64,000 nt of DNA. Source: an uncultured Kiritimatiellota bacterium (GTDB taxonomy: Bacteria; Verrucomicrobiota; Kiritimatiellia; RFP12; DVOR01). Of this stretch, positions 52,334 through 59,725 are shown in pieces. Every line of letters starts with the position of its first letter. Within the stretch, counting starts at the first letter, position 1. Where the stretch lies: assembly GCA_944391055.1 (NCBI GenBank), contig CALXSF010000007.1, positions 79,101-143,100 of the forward strand, given 5' to 3'. Under the pieces are notes generated by a model that was not told where the DNA came from, made no database searches, and worked only from the letters and a program-made list of their open reading frames with translations. The position numbers and the translations under genes were made by a program.

Positions 52334-53079
52334 ACCCCGCCGGACAACTCCTCGATCTGCTTCGCCAATCCTCCGCCACCGTGGCCTTCACGGGCGCGGG
52401 CGTCTCGACCCTCAGCGGCATCCGCGACTTCCGCGGGCGGCATGGCGTCTACAACGACACCTTCCGCGGGCACCGCGTGGAGGAACTCTTCGGTATCGAC
52501 CTTTTCCGCCGCGACCCCGGCCTTTTCTATGCCTGGGCCAAGGATTTCGTCTACGGGCTCGACGCCTTCCGCCCCAGCGTCGTCCACACCACCTTGGCCG
52601 CGCTGGAGGCGCGCGGGCTGCTGGGCTGCGTCGTCACGCAGAACATCGACCGCCTCCACACCCTCGCCGGCAGCCGCACGGTCCACGAGCTCCACGGCTC
52701 GCCCCAATGGCACCACTGCCTCTCCTGCGGGCGTGCCTATCCCTATGCCGCCGTCGCCCCGACCGCCCACCAAGGCCTCGTGCCGCGCTGCGACGCCTGC
52801 GGCGGCGTGCTCAAGCCCGACATCTTCTTCTATGGCGAGGCCCTCCCCGAGGCGACGCTGACGGCGGCGGTGGAGGCCTGCCGCCGCGCCGACCTCATCC
52901 TGGTGCTGGGCTCGTCCCTCACCGTCTACCCCGCCGCCGCGCTCCCAAAGGAGGGCTACGACTTCGGCGCGCGCCTCGTCATCGTCAACGACACCCTCAC
53001 GCCGCTCGACCCCCTCGCGCTCCTGCGCCTGGGCGACCTCGACGCGACCTTCTCGGAACTCGCCGCCCTGCTGGCCTGA
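52330..53079 (+). CDS. cobB: Sir2-family NAD-dependent protein deacylase
   Basis: A 249-residue sirtuin. The NAD-binding GAGVSTLSGIRDFRG is at about residues 21-35 (usually IPDFRG, here IRDFRG). TQNIDRLHTLAG, the catalytic His in VHELHGS, the two zinc Cys pairs (CLSC and CDAC) and VLGSSLTVYPAAALP are all present. It removes acyl groups from lysines using NAD. It starts on ATGA with the membrane HExxH gene and is the last gene of the EboD-like/kinase unit. The next gene is convergent with only a 6-bp gap. Confidence 0.93.
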   Translation: MNPAGQLLDLLRQSSATVAFTGAGVSTLSGIRDFRGRHGVYNDTFRGHRVEELFGIDLFRRDPGLFYAWAKDFVYGLDAFRPSVVHTTLAALEARGLLGCVVTQNIDRLHTLAGSRTVHELHGSPQWHHCLSCGRAYPYAAVAPTAHQGLVPRCDACGGVLKPDIFFYGEALPEATLTAAVEACRRADLILVLGSSLTVYPAAALPKEGYDFGARLVIVNDTLTPLDPLALLRLGDLDATFSELAALLA

Positions 53080-53085
53080 GCCGCC

Positions 53086-54279
53086 TCACTCGATGGCGTG
53101 GTCGTTGGGGAAGGGCTGCCCCGACCACGCGCGCTTGGAAGTCCAGTCCCGCGCCGGCTCGGCCCAGAAGGGCGCGTCGGCCGGCAACCCCAGCGGCAGG
53201 AAGACGAACGTGCAGAGGTAAAGCGAGCCGGTGTTGATGTAGGAGTCGCACATCCCCGGCTGCTCGCCGTTGAAGCCCATCCGCAGCCAGCCGGCCTCGG
53301 TGAAGTTCACGTCGGTGACCTGACGGCGGAGGACGGCGGTGAGCGCGGCGCGGATCTGCCCCGGCGGCACCTGCCACAGCTTCTCCTGGCGGCGCGCGAC
53401 GTCGGCCAGCAGGTGGAAGGCCCCCATGCGATAGCAGAGCGAGCGCCCGAACGCCGGGTAACTGCCGTCGGGCGCGATGAGCCGTTCCAGCCAATTGGCG
53501 AAGCGGCGCGCGCGGCGGCGCACGGTGGGCAGCGCCTCCTCGGCCTCCTTGTCGCCCAGGGCGGCCTGCGCGGCGAGGATGTCGAGCAGCATGGGCTGGA
53601 TGACAAAACTGTTGTAGTAATCGAAGTGGAAGCGCGGGCCGTCGCCATAGGCGCCGTCGCCCTTGTACCACCCGTCGAGGAAGCGCGCGGTGCCGAGGTA
53701 GAGGCGTTTGCGGTCGCATTCGCCGGTGGCCTGACGCAGAAAGGCCTCCACCTCCCCCGCGAAGAGCAGCCAATTGTTGCCGAAGGGCCGGATGGCGCGG
53801 CTCTTGCGGAAGAGCGCCAGCCACGCCCCGCGCACCTCCTCGGGGAGGCCGCCCCACAGGCGCGTGGGGGACCGCAGGAAGGCTTGCGCCAGGAACGCGT
53901 ATTCCACGAGCGGCTGGGCGCCCTTGCCATGCCCCACCCAGTCGGGCGAATCGGGGTCGGCCGCGTGGGTCAGCGCCCGGTGGGCCAAGGCCAACAGACG
54001 GGCCCGCGCGCGCCCCTCGTCGGTGTCGGGCTCGGGCGGCAGCTCGAACCACGGCGCGAGGCCGTTGAGCGTGCGGGCGAGTGCCTCGAAGGAGGCGGTG
54101 GAGGCGCGGTTCTTGTTGGTCATCGGCAGGGTTTGCTGAAGCCGCCCCTCCGCGCCGTGGGCGAGGACCGGCTCGGCGATGCGCGTCGCCGCCGCCACCC
54201 AGACCTCCCGGTCGCCCACCGCCCGCGCCACGCAGGCCAAACCGATCGTCGCCATCGCCAAAATCAAACGCAGTCGCAT
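53086..54279 (-). CDS. exported DUF2264-family protein
   Basis: A 397-residue protein with a signal peptide (MRLRLILAMATIGLACVARA). The mature protein has DUF2264 hallmarks: NNWLLFAGEVEAFL, DGWYKGDGAYGDGPRFHFDYYNSFVIQPMLLDIL, LIAPDGSYPAFGRSLCYRMGAFHLLADVA. This family has an alpha/alpha-toroid fold typical of polysaccharide-acting enzymes, so a role in glycan breakdown in the periplasm or outside is likely but unproven. GAAAGGAAGG precedes the start. It is monocistronic on its own promoter. Confidence 0.85.
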   Translation of the reverse strand: MRLRLILAMATIGLACVARAVGDREVWVAAATRIAEPVLAHGAEGRLQQTLPMTNKNRASTASFEALARTLNGLAPWFELPPEPDTDEGRARARLLALAHRALTHAADPDSPDWVGHGKGAQPLVEYAFLAQAFLRSPTRLWGGLPEEVRGAWLALFRKSRAIRPFGNNWLLFAGEVEAFLRQATGECDRKRLYLGTARFLDGWYKGDGAYGDGPRFHFDYYNSFVIQPMLLDILAAQAALGDKEAEEALPTVRRRARRFANWLERLIAPDGSYPAFGRSLCYRMGAFHLLADVARRQEKLWQVPPGQIRAALTAVLRRQVTDVNFTEAGWLRMGFNGEQPGMCDSYINTGSLYLCTFVFLPLGLPADAPFWAEPARDWTSKRAWSGQPFPNDHAIE

Positions 54280-54300
54280 AGGAACCTTCCTTTCGCCTTG

Positions 54301-54309
54301 ACTTTAGCA
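54301..54309 (-). promoter_or_regulatory. extended -10 promoter of the DUF2264 gene
   Basis: TGCTAAAGT on the minus strand, identical to the box at 56261-56269. Predicted leader about 16 nt. Confidence 0.55.
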
Positions 54310-54388
54310 CGGCGCGGCCTTCCCGTGGGCGCCGAACGCGCCCACGTCGGCACCTGCCTACGGCCGTGCGCGCCCCCGCCCCGCCGCG

Positions 54389-55180
54389 TCAGACCCCGAA
54401 GCGCTCCCAGAAGGAACGGAGGATGTTGGCGAGCGGCGGCGGCAGGAAGGCCAGCACGCGCGGGGCCAACGCCTCGTCAGGCCCATAGAAGGCCTCGGCC
54501 ACGGCGCAGGCGATGCAGGCCTGCGTGTCCGCGTCGCACCCCAGCGCGATGGCCTGCACCAGGCACTCCTCGAAGGTCTCGGTGCTGAGGAAGACGCGCA
54601 GGGCGAGGGGCACGGAGCGCCAAGTCTCGTCGAACCCGTCCTCCGCCGCCTGCGCGCGGGCCTCCTTGAGGCCGCCGCCCAGCTCCCAGCCGAAGCGCGC
54701 CTCCAGCGCGCGGCGAATCTCCTCCTTGTCCTGCCCCTTGCGCGCTAGGAAGACCGCCAACGCCGTGCCCTGCGCGCTGGCGATGCCGTCCGGGTGGTCG
54801 TGCGAGCACGCCGCCGAGGCCGCGGCCTCGCGGAGCACGTCGTCCATCGTGTTGAAGGCCCACCCCACCGGCGCCACGCGCATCGCCGCGCCGTTGCCGA
54901 AGCTGCCGTAGGGGCGCGGCTCCCGCCGCTCCACCCACAGCCGCCGGAACATCCCGCCGAAGCCGGCGTCCGGGTAGCGCCGCGCCAGCTCGAAGATCGC
55001 CTCGCCGTAGGGCCGCCGCTCCAGGATGGCCTTTGCCACCGCCAGCGTCAGCACCGTGTCGTCGGAGAAGGCCCGCGCCGGATGGGCCAGGTCGATGCGC
55101 TCCGCCCGCCGCTCCGGGTTGAACTCATAGGGCACCCCGCACACGTCGCCCCAGATGGGGCCAAGCAAACAAACCTTCAT
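54389..55180 (-). CDS. ADP-ribosylglycohydrolase-family protein
   Basis: A 263-residue DraG/ARH-fold hydrolase. N-terminal GDVCGVPYEF, metal-binding FSDDTVLTLA, YGSFGNGAAMRVAPVGW and the C-terminal GCDADTQACIACAVAEAFYG correspond to the family magnesium-site motifs (normally GGDTDT). It may remove ADP-ribose from proteins or cleave related compounds; the target is unknown. The start at 55180 has AAGGAGG at good spacing; upstream in-frame ATGs were not chosen. A sirtuin and a kinase lie about 1.3 kb away on the other strand. Confidence 0.9.
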   Translation of the reverse strand: MKVCLLGPIWGDVCGVPYEFNPERRAERIDLAHPARAFSDDTVLTLAVAKAILERRPYGEAIFELARRYPDAGFGGMFRRLWVERREPRPYGSFGNGAAMRVAPVGWAFNTMDDVLREAAASAACSHDHPDGIASAQGTALAVFLARKGQDKEEIRRALEARFGWELGGGLKEARAQAAEDGFDETWRSVPLALRVFLSTETFEECLVQAIALGCDADTQACIACAVAEAFYGPDEALAPRVLAFLPPPLANILRSFWERFGV

Positions 55181-55200
55181 CGCGTCCTCCTTCCGCCCCC

Positions 55201-55209
55201 ATTGTACCA
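55201..55209 (-). promoter_or_regulatory. extended -10 promoter of the ADP-ribosylglycohydrolase gene
   Basis: TGGTACAAT on the minus strand; the predicted start of transcription is near 55194, just upstream of the AAGGAGG site. Confidence 0.6.
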
Positions 55210-55231
55210 CACCCGCGGGGGGATCGATGGG

Positions 55232-55268
55232 CGAAAAAGGCGGGGCGCGCGGTCAAACCGCGCGCCCC
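55232..55268 (-). terminator. terminator after the phosphodiesterase gene
   Basis: On the minus strand an 11-bp stem GGGGCGCGCGG with its complement is followed by GCCTTTTT. Confidence 0.85.
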
Positions 55269-55295
55269 GGGCTTTCGGTGACGGCGTGGGCCGCC

Positions 55296-56210
55296 TTATT
55301 TCAGCAACTGCGGGTAGGCGCGGCCGCGCCAGCCTGCGGGGGCCTCCACGCCGAGCAGGTCGGCGATGACGGCGGCGCAGTCATACTGCATCATCGCCGC
55401 GTCGAACTCGCCCACGGCCTTGACTGCCGGGCCGGCGAGGATGAAGGGGATCTCCATCTCCTCGAGGCTCTTGCCGCCGTGCCCTTTCTTGATGCCGCCA
55501 TGGTCGGCGGTCAGGATCACCACGGTGTCCTTGGCCATGCCGGCCTCGTCGATGGCCTTGAGGATGCGCCCGACGTAGCCGTCGACGGCCGCCAGCTTCT
55601 TGTAATAGGCGGGGGTGTCGTGGCCTTGGCCGTGGCCCACGTGGTCCAGCTGGTCGATGCAGACGGCCAGGAGGGTCGGCTTCTCCTCGCGGATGAGGCG
55701 CACGGCCTCGTCGATGATCGCGTTGGGCTTCTCCTCGTACTTGCCCGGCACGAGGAAGTAGGAATCGACGGCCTTGCGGTCGATGAGGTGCCCGATGCCG
55801 CCCCATTCCGCCACCACGTCGATGCGCGCGTCGGGGCGCTGGCGGCGGAGCTCGGAGAAGATGGTGGGGGCGATGCCGTGCTCGTTCAGCAGATTGGGCT
55901 TGATCTCAGGCTTCTGCGAGTTCCACTGCGTGTAGCCGTGCAGCTCGGTGGGCACGCCCATGAACATCGAGGCCCAGTTGATGGCGCTGGCCGAAGGCAG
56001 CACCGCGCGGTCCTTCAGCGTCCACGCCCCCCGGCTCATCAACCCGGCGATGTTGGGGATCGTCGCCTTGTCGGCCTTGCGCAGACTGTAGGCGCCCCAG
56101 CCGTCGCACGCCACCAACACCACGTGCCGGGCCTTCGGCTGCGCGGCGAAGGCCGCTGGCGCGGCCACCGCCGCCAACAACAAAACCAACATCCACTGTC
56201 TGAACTTCAT
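55296..56210 (-). CDS. exported alkaline-phosphatase-superfamily phosphodiesterase (NPP-like)
   Basis: A 304-residue protein with a signal peptide (MKFRQWMLVLLLAAVAAPAAFA). The metal-dependent phosphatase core shows VLVACDGWG, the nucleophile region LPSASAINWASMFMG, DQLDHVGHGQGHDTP and LTADHGGIKKGHGG. These give the metal ligands of type I phosphodiesterase/nucleotide pyrophosphatases. It probably hydrolyses phosphodiesters or phosphomonoesters in the periplasm. The ribosome binding site AAAGGAAAAGG precedes the ATG. It stands alone, with its own promoter and terminator. Confidence 0.9.
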   Translation of the reverse strand: MKFRQWMLVLLLAAVAAPAAFAAQPKARHVVLVACDGWGAYSLRKADKATIPNIAGLMSRGAWTLKDRAVLPSASAINWASMFMGVPTELHGYTQWNSQKPEIKPNLLNEHGIAPTIFSELRRQRPDARIDVVAEWGGIGHLIDRKAVDSYFLVPGKYEEKPNAIIDEAVRLIREEKPTLLAVCIDQLDHVGHGQGHDTPAYYKKLAAVDGYVGRILKAIDEAGMAKDTVVILTADHGGIKKGHGGKSLEEMEIPFILAGPAVKAVGEFDAAMMQYDCAAVIADLLGVEAPAGWRGRAYPQLLK

Positions 56211-56260
56211 GTCCTTTTCCTTTCCGAATAGACCATTCCGTCGCCAAACGCGACACTCTT

Positions 56261-56269
56261 ACTTTAGCA
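56261..56269 (-). promoter_or_regulatory. extended -10 promoter of the phosphodiesterase gene
   Basis: TGCTAAAGT on the minus strand, leader about 45 nt. Confidence 0.55.
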
Positions 56270-56335
56270 CCCGCCCCTCCCCGCCACAAGCACACGCCAG
56301 CCCCAATCCCACCCTGCGCACTCCGGTGCGCACAA

Positions 56336-56379
56336 CGCGTCGGGGCGCCCGAATGGGCGCCCCGACGCGTTTTTTTCGT
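56336..56379 (+). terminator. strong terminator-like hairpin with T7, plus orientation
   Basis: A 17-bp perfect stem (from AACGCGTCGGGGCGCCC to its complement, loop GAAT) is followed by T residues on the plus strand only. The gene before it on the plus strand is far away, so it may end antisense read-through or an unseen small RNA. On the minus strand it lies just after the PEP-CTERM gene but lacks a T tract. A second hairpin (TGCGCAC/GTGCGCA) lies at 56316-56333. Confidence 0.7.
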
Positions 56380-56389
56380 CACCCTCCGC

Positions 56390-57046
56390 TCAGCCACGGC
56401 GGCGGAGCGCCGCCGCGGCAACACCCAGCGCCAGCAAGGCCAGCGCCGTCGGTTCCGGGATGGAGCGCGTGGTGGAGAAGGCCGTCTCGTAACTCACCGA
56501 ACCGTCGGTCGGGAAGATTCGATCCAGCGGGCGGTTGCCATCCGAAACCCCGGCCTTGAATGTGACCCATGCGTTGATGTCCACGCCGTTCTGGGTGTCC
56601 ACGAGCACATCGTTGACGTAATATTCCAACGTCGAGGCGCTGTCGTCATAGTCGAAGCCGAACGAGATTCGGTTGTCGTTGGCCGCCAGCAACTCCGAAA
56701 AGGGCGTCTGCATGGTGGTCGCCCCTGCGCCGCTTGTCCAAACCGTCGCGTCCCCTCCCACGGCGGAGGTTTGGAACTGATAATACGTCTCGGAGAAATC
56801 CATCACCAGCAGCGCCGCCCACGCCTGGCCAGTCTGAAGTGTGGCGTCCTCGTCGAGGACATACGTGACGCGGAAGGCGAAATCCGCGTTGCCGGTGTAG
56901 CCATAGGCCGAGTTGGAGGCCACCGACCACGTGTTGGAGGTCAGCGCCGTGGGGCCGCTGCTCTGCCAATCCGTCCAACCGCTGGGGAGCGCCCGCGCCG
57001 TGCCCAAAGCCGCCGCAGCCGCCAAAACCGCGAATAATCCTTTCAT
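56390..57046 (-). CDS. PEP-CTERM sorting-domain protein
   Basis: A 218-residue exported protein. Signal peptide MKGLFAVLAAAAALGTARA; mature part rich in Thr, Ser, Asn and Asp with beta-strand character. The C-terminal sorting signal SIPEPTALALLALGVAAAALRRRG has the PEP motif, one hydrophobic helix and an Arg-rich tail. PEP-CTERM proteins are processed by exosortase EpsH and usually linked to exopolysaccharide. No exosortase is in the window. The start at 57046 has GGAG upstream. Base use is less GC-rich than its neighbours. Confidence 0.9.
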   Translation of the reverse strand: MKGLFAVLAAAAALGTARALPSGWTDWQSSGPTALTSNTWSVASNSAYGYTGNADFAFRVTYVLDEDATLQTGQAWAALLVMDFSETYYQFQTSAVGGDATVWTSGAGATTMQTPFSELLAANDNRISFGFDYDDSASTLEYYVNDVLVDTQNGVDINAWVTFKAGVSDGNRPLDRIFPTDGSVSYETAFSTTRSIPEPTALALLALGVAAAALRRRG

Positions 57047-57092
57047 GCCGTCATCTCCGTTTGGGGGCGCGCCTTTCGCGCCCGACACGGAT

Positions 57093-57101
57093 ATAATACC
57101 A
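57093..57101 (-). promoter_or_regulatory. extended -10 promoter of the PEP-CTERM gene
   Basis: TGGTATTAT on the minus strand, predicted leader about 40 nt. Confidence 0.6.
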
Positions 57102-57142
57102 CCCCTCCCCTTTGGGTGCAAGCCTTTTCTGCGCGCTCCCCG

Positions 57143-58594
57143 TCACTCCCCGCCCGCCTGCCAGGCGGCGAGGATGGCGCGGGCGGCGGGGAGGGCGGCG
57201 GCGGCGCCGAAGCCGCCGTGCTCGATGAGGACGGTGACGACGATGCGCGGCTCCTCCGCGGGGGCGAAGCAGGTGAACCACGAATGGTCGGCGCCGGAGG
57301 TCTCGGCGGTGCCGGTCTTGCCGCAGACCTCCAGCCCGCCCAGCGCGACGGCGCGGGAGGTGCCCTCGGTGACGGAGGCGCGCATGAGGGCGCGGACGCG
57401 CCGGGCGACGGCGGCCGGCCAGAGCCGCACGGGCTCGCCCCCGCCGTCGGGCCCCAAGCGCGGGGGGACGAGCACGCCGTCGTTGGCGAAGGCGGCGGTG
57501 AGGGCGGCCACGTGCAGCGGCGTCAGCAGCAGGTCGCCCTGCCCGAAGCCGAGGTAGGCGACGCGGTTGGGCGCGCCGTCCAGATCGGGGAGGCGCCCGG
57601 CCTCGGCCTGGTAGACCCGCTCGCCGCACCGGGCGAGGGCGAAGCCTTGGTCCAGGCGGCAGCGGCGCAGGGCCTCGCGGAAGGCGGGCCAGCCGCAGGC
57701 GGTGGCGGCCTTGGCGAACCAGATGTTGGAGCTTTCGGCGAAGGCTTGGCGGAGGGGGAGCAGATCCTCCTCGGGCGGGTGGCGGTGCGTGTCGCGGATG
57801 GGCTTGGTGTAGGCGGCGGGCGACCAGCCTCGGGCGGGGCAGACGTAGCGCCCCGCCTTGCCGCACCCAAGGGCCAGGGCGGCGACGAAGGGCTTGAAGA
57901 CCGAGCCGGGCGGGTAAAGCCCCTGGGTGGCGCGGTTGAAGAGCGGGGCGTTGGCGCGGTCGCGCAGGGCGGCGCGCAGGTCGGCGGGGTCGGCGGAGGG
58001 GCTGGAGGCCAGCGCCAGGATCTCGCCGGTGCGGGGGTCGAGGGCGATGGCCGCGCCCTTGCGCCCGGCCAGCGCCTCGAAGGCGGCGCGCTGGAGGCGC
58101 GCGTCGAGGGTGAGGCGGACGTCCTCGGGGGCGGCGCGGCGCAGGAGGTCGCGCGCCGCCTCGGGGGGCGCGAAGCCGCAGAGCCGGGCGTCGTAGACGC
58201 GCGTGAGGCCGCTGAGCCCGAACTCGCGCGAGGCGTAGCCCACGGCGTGGAGGGCGGCCGCGCCCAGGGGCGCGCGCTGGCCCCAGCGGCGGCCGGGCTC
58301 GGCCTCGGCCAGGACGGCGCCGTTCCGGTCGAGCAGCCGCCCGCGCCCCTCCGCCGTCCGCGCCGCGGTCGCCGGGCGCGCGTCGTAGCGCCGTTGGAAC
58401 TTCTGGAAGCCGAGCGACCCGAAGCCGCTGAGCTGCCAGCACGCCTGGTGCAGCAGCAGCGCCGCGAAGCCCGCCCCGAGGAGCGCGCCCAGCCCCCAGC
58501 CGCCCCAGCCCGCGCCGCGCCCGCGCCAAAGCAGCGCCCCCGCCGCGCAGAGCGCGAGCAGGGCGAGGAAGACGACGTGGAAGAAGGGCGCCAT
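57143..58594 (-). CDS. class B penicillin-binding protein (transpeptidase)
   Basis: A 483-residue peptidoglycan transpeptidase. Two N-terminal hydrophobic segments (about 5-22 and 30-48) replace the usual single anchor. A short pedestal with [11 protein letters not shown] is followed by the transpeptidase domain, with the SxxK motif S231-V-F-K234, SxN at S288-S-N290 and KTG at 426-428. It is shorter than Escherichia coli PBP2 or FtsI and resembles PbpA-like class B enzymes. The ATG at 58594 is 7 nt after the -10 box, so a leaderless mRNA is expected. A partner for FtsW-type polymerases such as the one at 45623 is likely, but PBP2 versus PBP3 role is open. Confidence 0.92.
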   Translation of the reverse strand: MAPFFHVVFLALLALCAAGALLWRGRGAGWGGWGLGALLGAGFAALLLHQACWQLSGFGSLGFQKFQRRYDARPATAARTAEGRGRLLDRNGAVLAEAEPGRRWGQRAPLGAAALHAVGYASREFGLSGLTRVYDARLCGFAPPEAARDLLRRAAPEDVRLTLDARLQRAAFEALAGRKGAAIALDPRTGEILALASSPSADPADLRAALRDRANAPLFNRATQGLYPPGSVFKPFVAALALGCGKAGRYVCPARGWSPAAYTKPIRDTHRHPPEEDLLPLRQAFAESSNIWFAKAATACGWPAFREALRRCRLDQGFALARCGERVYQAEAGRLPDLDGAPNRVAYLGFGQGDLLLTPLHVAALTAAFANDGVLVPPRLGPDGGGEPVRLWPAAVARRVRALMRASVTEGTSRAVALGGLEVCGKTGTAETSGADHSWFTCFAPAEEPRIVVTVLIEHGGFGAAAALPAARAILAAWQAGGE

Positions 58595-58601
58595 GCCCCT
58601 T

Positions 58602-58610
58602 ATTATACAA
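58602..58610 (-). promoter_or_regulatory. -10 promoter of the PBP gene (leaderless)
   Basis: TTGTATAAT on the minus strand, with a perfect TATAAT 7 nt before the ATG. Confidence 0.65.
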
Positions 58611-58678
58611 GAGGCGGGGTTCCGGCGCGACGTTCGTGCGCGCAAGACTTGTAATGGTTGCAAAAGCCGGACCGTTTG

Positions 58679-58687
58679 TTGTATACT
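58679..58687 (+). promoter_or_regulatory. -10 promoter of the rubrerythrin gene
   Basis: TTGTATACT, with the predicted start of transcription near 58694 and a leader of about 46 nt holding AAGGAGAG. Confidence 0.62.
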
Positions 58688-58739
58688 AAGGGCCAATCCG
58701 GGGGCGCCGTGCCCCTGGCCGAACCAAGGAGAGAGCAGC

Positions 58740-59276
58740 ATGGAACTGAAAGGCAGCAAGACCGAGAAGAACCTGATGGAGGCCTTCGCGGGCGAATCCC
58801 AGGCGCGCAACAAGTACACCTACTTCGCCTCTGTGGCCAAGAAGGAGGGCTACGTCCAGATTGCGCGGATTTTCGAGGAGACGGCCAACAACGAGAAGGA
58901 GCACGCCAAGCTCTGGTTCAAGCACCTTCAGGGCATCGGCTCGACGCTCGACAACCTCAAGGCCGCCGCCGCCGGGGAGAACTACGAGTGGACCGACATG
59001 TACAAGCGCATGGCCGACGAGGCCGACGCCGAGGGCTTCCACGACATCGCCCGCCAGATGCGCGGCGTCGCCGAGGTCGAGGCCCGCCACGAGGCCCGCT
59101 ACAACGCCCTGGCCAAGAACGTCGAGACCGGCGAGGTCTTCGTCCGCACCGGCAAGAACCGCTGGGAATGCCTCAACTGCGGCGCCATCGTCATCAGCGA
59201 GAAGGCCCCCGAGATGTGCCCCGTCTGCAAGCACCCGAAGGCCTACTTCGCCCTCGAGCCCCAAGGCGCCTACTGA
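58740..59276 (+). CDS. rbr: rubrerythrin
   Basis: Peroxide-reducing non-heme iron protein typical of anaerobes. The 178-residue protein has the four-helix diiron domain with ligands in [39 protein letters not shown]-terminal rubredoxin domain carries WECLNCG and [11 protein letters not shown] (two CxxC pairs). AAGGAGAG lies before the ATG. It is monocistronic, with its own promoter and a good terminator; divergent from the PBP gene. Confidence 0.96.
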   Translation: MELKGSKTEKNLMEAFAGESQARNKYTYFASVAKKEGYVQIARIFEETANNEKEHAKLWFKHLQGIGSTLDNLKAAAAGENYEWTDMYKRMADEADAEGFHDIARQMRGVAEVEARHEARYNALAKNVETGEVFVRTGKNRWECLNCGAIVISEKAPEMCPVCKHPKAYFALEPQGAY

Positions 59277-59304
59277 GCCCCCGCGCCACGCGCGCGCAAG
59301 CCAC

Positions 59305-59332
59305 GCCCCCGGCCCCACGCCGGGGGCTTTTT
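59305..59332 (+). terminator. terminator after rubrerythrin
   Basis: Stem GCCCCCGGC with its complement (loop CCCAC) followed by TTTTT. Confidence 0.88.
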
Positions 59333-59368
59333 CGACCCCCGGCGGACGGCGCGCCCCGAGCCTCGCCG

Positions 59369-59412
59369 CGGCGGGGTTCGGGTGGGTTTGCGGCGGGGTT
59401 CGGGTGGACTTG
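59369..59412. repeat. 22-bp tandem duplication
   Basis: Two adjacent 22-bp units starting CGGCGGGGTTCGGGTGG differ at two positions near the end (GTTTG versus ACTTG after GG). A third partial unit (CGGCG) follows. Confidence 0.75.
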
Positions 59413-59588
59413 CGGCGCGATCCGCGAAACGACCCCCGCAATTTCGTTCCCGGCGCCGGGCCATACCCTCCCGTGCGGACTTTGGCGGGCGGCGGGGCGT
59501 GTCGCGGAAACCGGCCCCTCTTCAGGCTGTGAATGTCAATGGATTCGCGCAGGGCGTGTGGGAGGGGATGGGAAAAACGCATGGGGTA

Positions 59589-59641
59589 GGGGCCTTTCGC
59601 TGCCTCTTGGAAAATTCACGGCCTAATCTTACAACGTGCCC
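59589..59641 (-). repeat. 53-nt dispersed repeat, copy 2 (inverted)
   Basis: Reverse complement of the element at 44763-44815 with a single mismatch. In its own orientation the TTGTAAGAT box covers 59634-59626 and the GTG is at 59619-59617, so any transcript would run leftward into the gap, away from purC. As at copy 1, the divergent neighbour's -10 box lies about 55-60 bp on the other side. Confidence 0.9.
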
Positions 59642-59689
59642 TATCACGCTTCCCATCGGCCGCGCTTGCATTTTGCCCCGTGCCTGCGG

Positions 59690-59695
59690 CATAAT
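59690..59695 (+). promoter_or_regulatory. probable -10 box of purC
   Basis: CATAAT without a good TGn extension, 31 nt before the ATG. The weakest box in the set. Confidence 0.4.
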
Positions 59696-59725
59696 AAAAG
59701 GCCACAACCAATCAAGGAGCAAGGC

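Larger units (their letters stand above)
59277..59725. other. gene-free gap containing a tandem repeat and repeat copy 2
   Basis: About 450 bp, the longest gene-free stretch. It holds the rubrerythrin terminator, a 22-bp tandem duplication (59369-59412), about 175 bp in which I see nothing recognisable, the inverted 53-nt repeat copy (59589-59641) and the purC promoter and leader. Both reading directions carry only short, unconvincing ORFs. Confidence 0.7.
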
